Source: JAGLTQ01 sp964605385
Lineage (GTDB): Bacteria > Pseudomonadota > Gammaproteobacteria > UBA6429 > Thiohalophilaceae
Direction of reading: 5' to 3'
DNA length: 46,799 bases
Assembly (NCBI GenBank): GCA_964605385.1
Contig: CAZSCK010000012.1
Coordinates: 1 to 46,799 of the forward strand
Shown one piece after another: positions 1 through 8,802 of the stretch. The notes below the pieces were generated by a model. It saw only the letters and a list, made by a program, of their open reading frames with translations. It was not told the DNA's origin and did not search any database. The position numbers and the translations under genes were made by a program. Position 1 is the first letter of the stretch, and every line of letters begins with the position of its first letter.

Positions 1-65
1 CAACTGTGGGACAGCAGTGAGTAGAAACTCCCCTTTTATCTAATGTATTCAGTAACTTAAATTAG

Positions 66-812
66 TTAAACCAGTTGTTGCATGACCTCTTCGGTAAAAT
101 CTGCATTTGTGTATACATTTTGAACATCATCGAGATCTTCAAGCACATCAATCAATCGCAGCACCTTTTCGGCTTGTACCAAATTTAATTCCACCGAGAT
201 CGAAGGATGCATGGTGACTTCTGCCAATTCCGTTTCTAAACCTGCTGCAAACATCGCTTCTTTTACCGTTGTAAAAGATTCTGGTGTGGTAGTGACTTCA
301 ATAGAACCATCATCATTAGATACGATATCTTCAGCACCCGCTTCTAATGCCACTTCCATAATTGCATCTTCGTCACTTCCAGCAGGATAGGCTAATGTAC
401 CTAGCTTGGTAAACAAATAAGAAACTGAACCATCTGTCCCCAGATTACCGCCCGATTTTGAGAAAGCATTTCGTACTTCTGAAACTGTGCGATTAATATT
501 ATCAGTAAGACAATCCACCATTACTGCAACACCCGCTATACCATAACCTTCATAACGCACTTCATTATAGTTTTCACCTTCGCCCGCACCGGCACCGCGT
601 TTAATGGCTTTTTCTACCGTATCACGTTTCATGTTTGCACTTAGAGATTTACTCACTGCATCACGCAAACGTGGGTTATTATCTGGATCGGGGCCACCCA
701 TTTTTGAAGCAACCACAATTTCACGAATTAATTTTGTGAAAATTTTACCGCGCTTCGCATCTTGAGCGGCTTTGCGATGTTTGATATTAGCGAATTTACT
801 ATGACCAGCCAT
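66..812 (-). CDS. yebC: YebC/PmpR/TACO1-family DNA-binding protein
   Basis: The 248-residue product begins MAGHSKFANIKHRK and continues with the DAKRGKIFTKLIREI segment diagnostic of the YebC/PmpR/TACO1 family, at the usual family length. Family members are cytoplasmic; they have been described as transcriptional regulators and, for TACO1 and some bacterial members, as translation factors helping ribosomes through difficult stretches. In many gammaproteobacteria yebC lies between aspS and ruvC. Here aspS is upstream on the same strand but about 4.8 kb away, because a kinase/phosphatase/FHA cassette sits between them. The minus strand ends 65 bp after the stop, so ruvC cannot be checked. The start at 812 has a modest purine-rich site (AAGAG) upstream. 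Identity is very secure; the exact biochemical role is less so. Confidence 0.95.
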   Translation of the reverse strand: MAGHSKFANIKHRKAAQDAKRGKIFTKLIREIVVASKMGGPDPDNNPRLRDAVSKSLSANMKRDTVEKAIKRGAGAGEGENYNEVRYEGYGIAGVAVMVDCLTDNINRTVSEVRNAFSKSGGNLGTDGSVSYLFTKLGTLAYPAGSDEDAIMEVALEAGAEDIVSNDDGSIEVTTTPESFTTVKEAMFAAGLETELAEVTMHPSISVELNLVQAEKVLRLIDVLEDLDDVQNVYTNADFTEEVMQQLV

Positions 813-1084
813 ACAAAATCTCTTAAACGTATTTAATTTAAAACAAAAAGAAGTTTACCACGAACGAATACAGGGATGTAATAAGGTACGAGCGTAAGGA
901 ATATATAGAGTATGATGAAAGTACATCTATTTTGTTGGACTGAAGTCCAACCTACAAGTTAAAAATAAAATATTTTCTCTTTCTTTGTGTAGCCCAGGCT
1001 AGCCTCTCAACCTCCGGTTTCACCTTCTCCTTGGTGTTCTTGGCAACTGCGTCCATGCAGTCGTTAGTGGTTGATACTTTAGAT
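813..1084. repeat. Intergenic block with REP-like palindrome and GC-rich repeat-like segment
   Basis: This 272-bp gap between yebC and the FHA genes has no convincing gene. At 934-951 it holds a perfect inverted repeat with 8-bp arms and a 2-base centre (GTTGGACT-GA-AGTCCAAC), of the kind seen in dispersed REP-like elements. At about 985-1075 lies a GC-rich stretch out of character with its AT-rich surroundings, containing TAGCCCAGGCTAGCC and TGCGTCCATGCAG. A reading frame crosses it on the minus strand but overlaps the FHA gene out of frame and resembles no family I know. I infer a remnant of a dispersed repeat. Confidence 0.5.
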
Positions 1085-1441
1085 CTAATTTTCATCTGGT
1101 AAATAAATTGCAGTTTCATCCATGCCAACTGTTTCATCATTTTCATAAGTAAAATGTTGGCTACCGATCTGGATATCATCACCATTCCTGAGTTCAACTG
1201 ATTTAATTAAACAGCCATTCACTTGAGTACCATTGGTGCTAGCAAGATCTTCAAGTCTGGCATCCATCTGTTCTTCTAAATATTGATTAGGTTTAAGGAT
1301 TATACGTGCATGATGGCTACTGGCAACGGCATCATTAAGTTGAATATCATTATCTGATTTCCGACCGAACGTTGTTACTTCTTTTTCCAGGTCATAAGTA
1401 TTAAGTGTTACACCTTCATATTTAAGTATTAATCTAGCCAT
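1085..1441 (-). CDS. Small single FHA-domain protein
   Basis: The 118-residue protein is essentially one forkhead-associated domain. Visible FHA signatures are FGRKSDNDI near residue 25, the S-x-H-H motif (ASSHHAR, about 41-47) and the loop LASTNGTQVNG (about 67-77), the residues that contact phosphothreonine in this family. The C-terminal tail TVGMDETAIYLPDEN contains two threonines in acidic surroundings and could itself be a kinase target, as in GarA-type proteins; that is inference. It is the last gene of a four-gene minus-strand cassette, 15 bp after a second FHA gene and preceded by a PP2C phosphatase and a Ser/Thr kinase. Its likely job is reading threonine phosphorylation made by that kinase. 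Confidence 0.9.
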   Translation of the reverse strand: MARLILKYEGVTLNTYDLEKEVTTFGRKSDNDIQLNDAVASSHHARIILKPNQYLEEQMDARLEDLASTNGTQVNGCLIKSVELRNGDDIQIGSQHFTYENDETVGMDETAIYLPDEN

Positions 1442-1456
1442 ATTATTAATAACCGC

Positions 1457-2080
1457 TTATTTTTCAATTGTAAATTTAAGTTTTGTGGAAGCCACTTCAA
1501 TAATGTCGCCATCACTTAATAACATGCTCTCAGCACCAATTTGTTGTCCATTAAATTTAGGTGAGTCGCCTTGTACCCCACCTGTCATCGGCATGAGATA
1601 ATAGCTTGTACCTCGACGAGCAATAACGGCAACCTGATTTGCTGAGCCTAACTTAGTGTAAGGTTTGTTCAATATAATTGATTCCCCTGCTTTGGCACCC
1701 TCTGCAATGACTACACTCGCTTTTACAACTTTTCTTTTTTCAGTATTTTCCTGAACGGGTGGAGCAATGATAACGGTACTTTCAAAATCCTGCACTGCAT
1801 CATCAATAAATTTAAATTCATGCTGACCAATTAATACTATATCGCCATGATTAAGTTGGCGTTTGTTTACTGGCTTACCATTTAACTTAACACCATTGGT
1901 ACTGTTCAAATCGTCAATGTAAGTATGTTGCATATGTAAAAAAGCAGCATGCACACCACTGACCGTAGGATCATCCAGAATAATATCATTAGAAGGTTTT
2001 CGACCTACCGTTATTTTTTCTTTGGATAAGTTATATTCTTTAATAACAGTGCCTTGATGAGTAATAATTAGTCTAGCCAT
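1457..2080 (-). CDS. FHA-domain protein with a degenerate second FHA-like domain
   Basis: A 207-residue cytoplasmic protein. The N-terminal FHA domain (about 1-95) has VGRKPSNDI, the SGVHAAF segment and LNSTNGVKLNG, so the phosphothreonine-binding arginine, serine and asparagine are all present. The C-terminal half (about 118-206) has FHA-like beta-strand spacing, ending SDGDIIEVASTKLKFTIEK, but lacks the GR-x-x and S-x-x-H motifs, so it is probably a degenerate FHA fold. The linker segment FESTVIIAPP carries a threonine in a context common to kinase-modified FHA proteins. It lies between the PP2C gene (38 bp upstream) and the smaller FHA gene (15 bp downstream). Phosphothreonine binding by the first domain is well supported; partners are unknown. 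Confidence 0.9.
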   Translation of the reverse strand: MARLIITHQGTVIKEYNLSKEKITVGRKPSNDIILDDPTVSGVHAAFLHMQHTYIDDLNSTNGVKLNGKPVNKRQLNHGDIVLIGQHEFKFIDDAVQDFESTVIIAPPVQENTEKRKVVKASVVIAEGAKAGESIILNKPYTKLGSANQVAVIARRGTSYYLMPMTGGVQGDSPKFNGQQIGAESMLLSDGDIIEVASTKLKFTIEK

Positions 2081-2118
2081 AGCCGTTCTCTTAAATATAT
2101 AAAGTTAAAATAGTGTTT

Positions 2119-2880
2119 TTACTTGCATGCCACGAGTATCACAGACACATTATCATTCCCACCGTGATCTTTTGCCAGCTTAACAAGCTCTTCACTTGCT
2201 CTTTTTAAATCTTGTCGCAATTTAACCAGGGTAGAAAATATTAATTCATCGCTAATCATGTCACTCAGACCATCTGAACATAAAAGATAAATATCATCTT
2301 TTTCAATATCATCCTGTATAACATCGACTTTAACATCTTCTGCAATACCTAATGCTCGTGTAATTAAATTACGGTTTGTTGAGTTTATTGCTTCTTCTTC
2401 ACTCATATAACCATTATCGATCATTTCCTGTACCAGAGAATGATCGGTTGTTACCTGTTTTAGTTCGCCTTTGCGGAAACGGTAAATACGCGAGTCTCCA
2501 ACACTGGCAAGAATAACGGAATCATTATGAAATAACGCCATAACAATCGTGGTTCCCATGCCTTTACATTCAGGGTGTGTTTTTGCGTGTAAATTTATTT
2601 CATCATTGGCAAAAATAACAGACTCATGAACAGCCTCTTTAAAATCCATGTCACAGGCATCTTTTATTTCAGGAGATAAAACTTCTTCTAAAGCTTCACT
2701 AATGCTTGATACTGCTAATTCACTGGCAACTTCACCCGCATTATGTCCACCCATGCCATCAGCAAGAATAACTAAACCCGATTCAGGCAAGCATGAGATA
2801 AAATCTTCATTATGATCTCGGACTAAACCTTCATCAGTCAGTCCATAAATATCAAGTTTTGATGTTTTATTCATAGTCAT
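2119..2880 (-). CDS. PP2C-family Ser/Thr protein phosphatase
   Basis: The 253-residue protein carries the PPM/PP2C metal-binding motifs in order: GLVRDHNEDF (about 17-26), ADGMGGHNAGEVAS (about 41-54), GMGTTIV, SVGDSRIYRFR, LLCSDGLSDMI and GGNDNVSVILV at the C terminus. The aspartates that coordinate the two Mn/Mg ions in this family are present, so an active phosphatase is expected. No membrane segment is visible, so it is probably cytosolic. It starts 8 bp after the kinase stop codon and is followed by two FHA genes, the classic reversible Ser/Thr phosphorylation cassette. The first ATG (2880) and another two codons later are both possible; neither has a strong ribosome-binding site, and translational coupling to the kinase is plausible. 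Confidence 0.95.
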   Translation of the reverse strand: MTMNKTSKLDIYGLTDEGLVRDHNEDFISCLPESGLVILADGMGGHNAGEVASELAVSSISEALEEVLSPEIKDACDMDFKEAVHESVIFANDEINLHAKTHPECKGMGTTIVMALFHNDSVILASVGDSRIYRFRKGELKQVTTDHSLVQEMIDNGYMSEEEAINSTNRNLITRALGIAEDVKVDVIQDDIEKDDIYLLCSDGLSDMISDELIFSTLVKLRQDLKRASEELVKLAKDHGGNDNVSVILVACK

Positions 2881-2888
2881 AAATCTAT

Positions 2889-5423
2889 TTATTTTCCATC
2901 AAACCGTGCTTTACAACGACGTAATGCGCCTACCATTTGATTACCTGACTGGAAACGTCGATCAATATCTTTATGTAATGTTTTGTTAATAATTTTTGCT
3001 ACGCAAGCTGGTAACTCTGGATTAAACATTCTAATATCAGGATGTTTTTCATTTGCAATTTTATACATCAAACTTGCAAGAGATTCACCAACAAATGGAA
3101 GTTCTCCTGTTAATAGTTGATACATGGTCACACCTAATGAAAATAAATCTGAACGTCCATCAACACGTTTACCCGCTAATTGCTCTGGTGACATATAAGA
3201 TGGACTACCTAAAATTGTACCGGTTTTAGTTTTACTGGTATCGGTTAAACAAGCAACACCAAAGTCGGTTACTTTAAGTACACCTGTTTCTTTATCATAA
3301 ATAATATTAGCGGGTTTAATATCCCTATGTACTACTTTTTGTTCATGTGCATAATCTAATGCGTCTGCTACTTTTATAATAATGTTCAACACTTCTTTTG
3401 CAGGTAGTAATGTATCTGGTTTAGAGTAACCTAAGAGATCCTTTCCTTTCAGGTAATCCATCGCAATATACGACATTTCCTGATCTTCACCAACATCATA
3501 AATAGTAACAATGTTAGGATGGTTTAAACGCCCCGCTGTTTCTGCTTCACGGAAGAAACGCTCTTTCACTTCAACGAGTTTGTCGCCTTCAAATTCCTGT
3601 GAAAGCATGAGTGTTTTAATTGCAACAGTACGTCCAATTTTAGGATCATGCCCAAGGTAAACCATACCCATTGCACCACGACCAATTTCTTTATCAATCT
3701 GGTAGCGACCCAGCATGGGTTTTTCCATTCCAGACTGGCTCACAACCAAAGTACCGTTTGCACTCGGTGCATGACTTCCACCTAAAACAATGGCATTAGA
3801 GACTTCAGCATTCCGTGCTAAACGTTCTGCAACATCTCTAAAATTATGCGCATGTTCCTGAACAGCTTCAAAAACTGGAATAGCCTTGTTGAATTGGCGT
3901 TTACGTTCGTAATCAAGTCCAAGGTTATACATTTGTTCAAGCAATGACGTATTCACAATACACTTTCGATACTCTTCCATTGCCTGATCAAGTTTTCCTT
4001 GTGAATGAAAGGATTGCCCAAGTAACTGGTTCGCCTGAGACAGTTCAGTTTTGATTACGCTAAGATGTGAATCAACGAATTTTTTCGCAGCTAAAACAAG
4101 ATGCCCAATCACTAAGGCAAACAATGGTGTCATCATGGGTAACCAGATTGATTGCGCAACCATTGAAATAAAGTGAATGTTTAAAATAGCGATTAAAAGC
4201 AAACTACTGATCGCCATGCCCGTTCCCATACGAAAACGAGGTAACAAAAACATTAAGTACAATCCAACAACCAACAACATAATAAGTTGCACAGACAAAA
4301 TCCAATCAGGTATTTCATAAAGTTCATCGTTTAATAAACTTGATACCTTATGTGCAACAACACGCACTGGTGCCATCACTTCACCTATTGGTGTTAACTG
4401 TGGCAATGCATGCTGTGGAGCAGTAACACCAATAAGAATTGTTTTATTACGCAATGCATTTCGACTCACTTTGCCATTCAAAACATCTAACATAGAATAT
4501 TCGGGAAATGCGCTTTGATTTTTATTACCACGATAAAACTTTGGATAAATTCGTAGTTTGCTATCTACTTTAATTTTTTCCTGACCGATTATTACCTGAT
4601 GTTTTTTCAAATCAACTTTAATACTACGTGTCGATAAGCCACGGTTTCGTGTTGCCATCATAAGAACGAATGAAGGTACATAATCCTGACCATACTTTAT
4701 AACTAAGGGTTCTGTTCGAATGTGTGACTTATCTACACCAAGATACAGGGTGCCCGCTCCACCGGCCTGGCGTACAAGTTTTTTTATTGGCGGGTAGACT
4801 TTTTCAGTGCTTAAAAGAGGTTCGGGTACAAACCAGTTTTTCCAACTCAATTTTTCAGTGCGAACACCTCTAACACCTAGTAAACGGTATCGCTTCACGT
4901 GCTCAGCTAATCCAAGTGCTGGCTCAGTTGATTTTTTACTATCCAGAAATGGAATGGCCAGAACAACTCTTCCCGCTTTACGCAAACTGGATGCAAATAC
5001 CTGGTCAGTATCCATACTCACTTCTGCACTGCGTAACAAACGTTTAACACGCCCATAATTCAAGCCAGATTTTTTTGCGACTAATTTCTGTAATTCATGA
5101 ATATATTCCAAACCATGAACACTTTGTTCACGATCCAGTGGTAGGACATAACCAATTACGGCCGGATGAGCAGCGGCGAGCTTGCGAGTGGCTTCCGCTA
5201 AAATATCGCGTGGCCAGGGCCAACCACCTTTTTCCTGTAAGGAGGCTTCATCGATCTTTATGATGACAACATCCTGATTTGCAGCGTTAGTTGAAGAAAA
5301 ACGGACCCCTAAATCATAACCTATCAGCTCAACATCACGATTAAGATCGGTGACTACCGCTAACATGCATAGCAGCATGACAACTAAACCGATTATCCAA
5401 TCTGTTTGCCAATATTTTTTCAC
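2889..5423 (-). CDS. CHASE2 sensor - TPR - Ser/Thr protein kinase
   Basis: An 844-residue membrane receptor kinase. A first membrane helix (about 9-25) precedes a large extracytoplasmic CHASE2-type domain (about 28-370), then three closely spaced helices (about 375-446), a TPR-like region (about 455-530, with SQGKLDQAMEEYRKC) and a complete Hanks-type kinase domain (about 569-840). Kinase motifs are GRGAMGMVYLG, VAIKTL, HRDIKPANI near residue 700, DFGVA and GSPSYMSPEQ, so it should be catalytically competent. The start codon is GTG with no good ribosome-binding site. It heads the cassette with the PP2C phosphatase (8-bp gap) and two FHA proteins. CHASE2 domains sense unknown external signals; placing the kinase C-terminal to CHASE2 makes this a transmembrane receptor Ser/Thr kinase. 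Confidence 0.93.
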   Translation of the reverse strand: MKKYWQTDWIIGLVVMLLCMLAVVTDLNRDVELIGYDLGVRFSSTNAANQDVVIIKIDEASLQEKGGWPWPRDILAEATRKLAAAHPAVIGYVLPLDREQSVHGLEYIHELQKLVAKKSGLNYGRVKRLLRSAEVSMDTDQVFASSLRKAGRVVLAIPFLDSKKSTEPALGLAEHVKRYRLLGVRGVRTEKLSWKNWFVPEPLLSTEKVYPPIKKLVRQAGGAGTLYLGVDKSHIRTEPLVIKYGQDYVPSFVLMMATRNRGLSTRSIKVDLKKHQVIIGQEKIKVDSKLRIYPKFYRGNKNQSAFPEYSMLDVLNGKVSRNALRNKTILIGVTAPQHALPQLTPIGEVMAPVRVVAHKVSSLLNDELYEIPDWILSVQLIMLLVVGLYLMFLLPRFRMGTGMAISSLLLIAILNIHFISMVAQSIWLPMMTPLFALVIGHLVLAAKKFVDSHLSVIKTELSQANQLLGQSFHSQGKLDQAMEEYRKCIVNTSLLEQMYNLGLDYERKRQFNKAIPVFEAVQEHAHNFRDVAERLARNAEVSNAIVLGGSHAPSANGTLVVSQSGMEKPMLGRYQIDKEIGRGAMGMVYLGHDPKIGRTVAIKTLMLSQEFEGDKLVEVKERFFREAETAGRLNHPNIVTIYDVGEDQEMSYIAMDYLKGKDLLGYSKPDTLLPAKEVLNIIIKVADALDYAHEQKVVHRDIKPANIIYDKETGVLKVTDFGVACLTDTSKTKTGTILGSPSYMSPEQLAGKRVDGRSDLFSLGVTMYQLLTGELPFVGESLASLMYKIANEKHPDIRMFNPELPACVAKIINKTLHKDIDRRFQSGNQMVGALRRCKARFDGK

Positions 5424-5557
5424 AGAGAACTGAAACCCTTCATTATTATTCTAATTTTTCGGTAGTTAATATAACTTAAAATCATACATGATGCCTGAAT
5501 CTATCCATTATCTGACTCTCCTACCTTAATATCGGTCACAAATTCAGTATCATGAAT

Positions 5558-5595
5558 AAAAAAAGGGCTAACTATGAAAAAAACACAGTCAGCCC
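5558..5595 (-). terminator. Rho-independent terminator of aspS
   Basis: On the minus strand GGGCTGACT (5595-5587) pairs with AGTTAGCCC (5573-5565), with one G-U pair, and is followed by seven Ts. It lies about 45 bp after the aspS stop codon and separates aspS from the kinase cassette. Confidence 0.85.
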
Positions 5596-5637
5596 CTCAT
5601 TATTAAAGATTTAATGCTTTTTATGACTATTTGTACT

Positions 5638-7428
5638 CTAGCTGTCTTTAGCAACAGTGGGTTTACGCAATTTAATGTGTAATTCACGTAATTGTGCTTC
5701 ACTTACTGCTGATGGCGCTTGAGTTAACAAACAGCTCGCAGATTGTGTTTTAGGGAAAGCCATAACGTCACGAATTGAAGTTGCGCCTGAAAGCAGCATG
5801 ACTAAACGATCCAAACCAAAGGCAATACCACCATGTGGCGGGCAACCAAATTTCAATGCATCGAGTAAGAAGCCAAATTTTTCTTCTGCTTCTTCGTCAC
5901 TAATGCCTAATGCTTTAAAGACCTTCATTTGTACTTCTTCACGATATATACGCATTGAACCACCGCCTAATTCCGTACCATTCAACACCATATCGTAGGC
6001 GCGTGAGTAGCAATTACCCGGATCAGACTCTAATAATTCAAGGTCACTCTCTTTTGGTGAGGTAAATGGGTGATGCAATGCATGCCAGCGATTACCACCT
6101 TCATCCCACTCAAACATTGGGAAATCGACTACCCACAACGGCTCCCATTCGCCTTCCATCAGCCCTAAATCTTCAGCTAATTTCACTCGTAATGCACCTA
6201 AAGCTTCGTTGACGATTTTCGCTTTATCTGCACCAAAGAAGACGAGATCACCGTCTTCTGCGCCAGTACGTTTAATAATTTCTAAAACCGCATCATCAGG
6301 TAAGAATTTTAAGATAGGTGACTGTAAGCCTTCAACGCCCCTGGCTAGTTCGTTGACCTTAATGTAGGCCAGCCCTTTTGCACCATAAATACCAACAAAA
6401 TTGGTGTAACCGTCGATATCTTTACGGCTTAATTTACAGCCTTGTGGCAAGCGCATGGCAGCAACACGACCTTTTTCATCCTTGGCGGGACCAGAAAAGA
6501 CCTTAAATTCAATATCTTGCAGTAAATCAGCAATATCCACTAACTCCATTGATATACGCATATCCGGCTTATCTGAACCAAAACGACGGATTGCTTCATC
6601 GTATGTCATACGTGGAAATGGATTCGGAAGCTCAACATCAAGAACCTCTTTAAATATTCCGCGCATCATATATTCCGTCAACGACATAATTTCTTCTTCA
6701 TCGATGAATGAAGTTTCGATATCGATTTGAGTAAATTCTGGCTGGCGATCGGCACGTAAATCTTCATCACGGAAACAACGTACGATCTGGTAATAACGAT
6801 CCATGCCCGACATCATCAATAACTGTTTAAACAGTTGTGGTGACTGAGGTAAAGCAAAAAAACTGTTTTCATGGGTACGGCTTGGCACTAGATAGTCACG
6901 AGCACCTTCTGGTGTTGCCTTGGTTAACATCGGTGTTTCGATGTCCATAAAACCATTATCATCAAGGAAATTACGCAAAGTTCGCACAATATCCGAACGC
7001 ATTTTTAAACGTTTTTGCATTGGCTCACGACGTAAATCGATGTAACGGTATTTTAAGCGAATATCTTCTGCAACTTCATCATCTGCAACATCAAGCATAA
7101 ACGGAGGCGTTTCAGCAGCATTTAATATGGTTAATTCTTTACCGAGAATTTCAATCTGACCCGTCGCTAATTTGTCATTTTTTGTGCCTTCAGGACGGAA
7201 ACGTACCAGGCCTTTTACTTGCAGAACAAATTCATTACGCACATTTTCTGCTGTAGCAAAAGCATCTTCAATATCAGGATCATAAACAACCTGCAAAAGA
7301 CCTTCACGATCACGCAAATCAATAAAAATAACGCCACCATGGTCTCGACGACGGTGAACCCAGCCGCAAACGGTAACTTCTTGATCGATCAATGATTCGG
7401 TGACTTCACCACAATAATTTGTGCGCAT
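5638..7428 (-). CDS. aspS: Aspartyl-tRNA synthetase
   Basis: The 596-residue protein charges tRNA-Asp in the cytoplasm. It has the bacterial-type layout: an N-terminal OB-fold anticodon-binding domain (about 1-105, starting MRTNYCGEVTESLIDQEVTVCGWVHRRRD in part), a class II catalytic core with FRDEDLRADRQPEF (motif 2) and GGIAFGLDRLVMLLSG (motif 3), and the inserted GAD domain in the middle (about 300-420). Length is normal for the bacterial enzyme. I cannot tell from sequence alone whether it is the discriminating or the Asp/Asn non-discriminating form. It follows the FmdB-like gene by 130 bp on the same strand, a common arrangement, and ends at a strong terminator. Confidence 0.98.
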   Translation of the reverse strand: MRTNYCGEVTESLIDQEVTVCGWVHRRRDHGGVIFIDLRDREGLLQVVYDPDIEDAFATAENVRNEFVLQVKGLVRFRPEGTKNDKLATGQIEILGKELTILNAAETPPFMLDVADDEVAEDIRLKYRYIDLRREPMQKRLKMRSDIVRTLRNFLDDNGFMDIETPMLTKATPEGARDYLVPSRTHENSFFALPQSPQLFKQLLMMSGMDRYYQIVRCFRDEDLRADRQPEFTQIDIETSFIDEEEIMSLTEYMMRGIFKEVLDVELPNPFPRMTYDEAIRRFGSDKPDMRISMELVDIADLLQDIEFKVFSGPAKDEKGRVAAMRLPQGCKLSRKDIDGYTNFVGIYGAKGLAYIKVNELARGVEGLQSPILKFLPDDAVLEIIKRTGAEDGDLVFFGADKAKIVNEALGALRVKLAEDLGLMEGEWEPLWVVDFPMFEWDEGGNRWHALHHPFTSPKESDLELLESDPGNCYSRAYDMVLNGTELGGGSMRIYREEVQMKVFKALGISDEEAEEKFGFLLDALKFGCPPHGGIAFGLDRLVMLLSGATSIRDVMAFPKTQSASCLLTQAPSAVSEAQLRELHIKLRKPTVAKDS

Positions 7429-7558
7429 TTCTTAATCCTAAAAACGGTTAAAACGAAGGCGGGAATGTTACGGCTCTGCTGCTATGAGTGCAAGATGATT
7501 CACACACCAAAATCCGCTAAAAAGGGCTAAACAACCCCATTTTTGGCTATTTTTCCTC

Positions 7559-7786
7559 TTATGAGGGCTTTTTATTACTATCACCGGCAATATTCTTCTT
7601 ACTGCCCGATTTAAAATCTGTTTCGTACCAACCAGCCCCTTTTAAACGAAAACCTGCCGCAGAAATCAGCTTCTTTAATTCAGGCTTTCCACATTCGGGA
7701 CATTCGACAAGCGGCTCGTCACTGATCTTCTGTAAAGCTTCTTTTTTGTGACCACAGGCCTGACATTCATATTCGTAAATTGGCAT
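7559..7786 (-). CDS. FmdB-family zinc-ribbon protein
   Basis: A 75-residue protein beginning MPIYEYECQACGH with a second CxxC in VECPECGK, the single zinc ribbon that defines the FmdB family. The GAGWYETDFKS segment after the ribbon is also family-typical. FmdB was named for a putative regulator of the formamidase gene, but the role of most members is unknown. In many proteobacteria the gene immediately precedes aspS, as here. A sigma-70-like promoter lies 40-70 bp upstream, so fmdB and aspS are probably one transcription unit. Confidence 0.93.
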   Translation of the reverse strand: MPIYEYECQACGHKKEALQKISDEPLVECPECGKPELKKLISAAGFRLKGAGWYETDFKSGSKKNIAGDSNKKPS

Positions 7787-7823
7787 TAGGAAATCTCAAA
7801 CTGCATAGATATAAAGGTCGCAT

Positions 7824-7852
7824 ATTATACCCAGCGAATCGAGTATTAGCGA
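7824..7852 (-). promoter_or_regulatory. Sigma-70-like promoter for fmdB-aspS
   Basis: On the minus strand a perfect -10 box TATAAT (7829-7824) is preceded, with 17-bp spacing, by TCGCTA (7852-7847), a weak -35 match. The fmdB start lies about 38 bp downstream. The -10 is convincing, the -35 is not. Confidence 0.55.
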
Positions 7853-7883
7853 TAAAAATGTAGAATTTATAAGCAGAATAAAT

Positions 7884-7909
7884 AAAAGTCCGGCGATTGC
7901 CGCCGGACT
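7884..7909 (-). terminator. Rho-independent terminator of the lipoprotein gene
   Basis: Minus-strand stem AGTCCGGCG / CGCCGGACT (9 perfect pairs, loop GCAAT) followed by TTTATTT. It starts about 20 bp after the stop codon of the lipoprotein gene. Confidence 0.92.
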
Positions 7910-7928
7910 AATATACTAAAGACAACAT

Positions 7929-8615
7929 TTACTTTTTAAGTTGCTTACCGATTTCTTTAGCAACTGAATTTGCCGCATCTTTTAATCCAGCAACAACTGT
8001 CTTACTACCAGCTTTGAATATATCTTCTCGCTCATCAAAATGAAACTTCTTAGGCGCATCTAGATCAACACCTGACATAAAAGGATTATGATAGCCGTAC
8101 ATCATTGTGTCCTGGTATAGTATGGCTCCATCTTTTACATTAACTAATCTTACAAATGTTTTTGTTTCTGGTCGCCAATGACTAGAAATCAATGCATTTT
8201 CAACAACATAACCTGCCGTTAATGGAGAAACATCCAATAGAGCATCAACCGTTAATGAATTATATTTATTATAATCTTTAAGGAACATCGTTTTCTCAGC
8301 CCGTTTAACCTTGATAGAATAGGTTTTATAGCCCGCCTTTCTTAAAGAACGATGTAATTCTTTTGTTAAATATTTATTAAATGAAAACTTTTCTTTTTTT
8401 AGCACACCAACAAATTTAGGTTTAATTTCTTTGGCTCTGTCTTGTTCATGAATTGCTCCCCAAGGTGTAGCACTTGAAAGATCCATTACTTGATAAAGTG
8501 GTTCTTTAATTTCTAGTATAGCGATACTTCGTATATTTTTTGTTGCATCTGGTTTAAATAAAACCGCAGAAGGTCCACCACAACCTGACGAAACAACTAC
8601 AACAACTAACCACAA
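7929..8615 (-). CDS. Putative lipoprotein with interrupted signal-peptide start
   Basis: I do not recognise a family for this 228-residue product. Read from TTG at 8615 it starts MWLVVVVVSSGCGG, whose SSGC looks like a lipobox with the lipidated cysteine near residue 12. The mature part is mixed alpha/beta with many lysines; NIRSIAILEI and the later LVNVKDGAILYQDT suggest an envelope-associated fold. A better start exists upstream: an AGGGA ribosome-binding site 7 bp before ATG at 8636 (ATG AAA ATA), in the same frame, but the next codon is TAA (8627-8625). Without that stop the protein would have a normal lysine-bearing signal peptide. The gene is therefore a recent nonsense mutant, a sequence error, or uses a poor alternative start. 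A strong terminator follows it. Confidence 0.65.
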   Translation of the reverse strand: MWLVVVVVSSGCGGPSAVLFKPDATKNIRSIAILEIKEPLYQVMDLSSATPWGAIHEQDRAKEIKPKFVGVLKKEKFSFNKYLTKELHRSLRKAGYKTYSIKVKRAEKTMFLKDYNKYNSLTVDALLDVSPLTAGYVVENALISSHWRPETKTFVRLVNVKDGAILYQDTMMYGYHNPFMSGVDLDAPKKFHFDEREDIFKAGSKTVVAGLKDAANSVAKEIGKQLKK

Positions 8616-8802
8616 AATAATATTTTATATTTTCATTTTAAATTCCCTGTTATCATAATAACCCCCAGTATAATCACACTTAGAACAACATATATACTCG
8701 GTTTTTTGTAACTGCGTGCAAAAATATGTTAACAAACTCACTGTAATGGAACGGGGAAACTTGCAACTCAATTTAGACAATAGTGGTTCTATTCAAACTC
8801 CG

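Noticed and set aside
952..1197. Open frame of 81 codons on the minus strand crossing the FHA gene start region
   Set aside because: It overlaps the FHA gene out of frame, has no family resemblance and runs into the GC-rich repeat-like block.
5430..5525. Eight-codon mini-frame (MDRFRHHV) with AGGAGAG upstream, between aspS and the kinase on the minus strand
   Set aside because: The ribosome-binding match is good but the frame is too short, and no attenuator structure or amino-acid logic supports a leader peptide.
7490..7550. Possible hairpin between fmdB and aspS (GGGGTTGTTTAGCCC on the minus strand)
   Set aside because: Only three solid pairs form, so it is not a credible terminator; fmdB and aspS are better seen as one unit.
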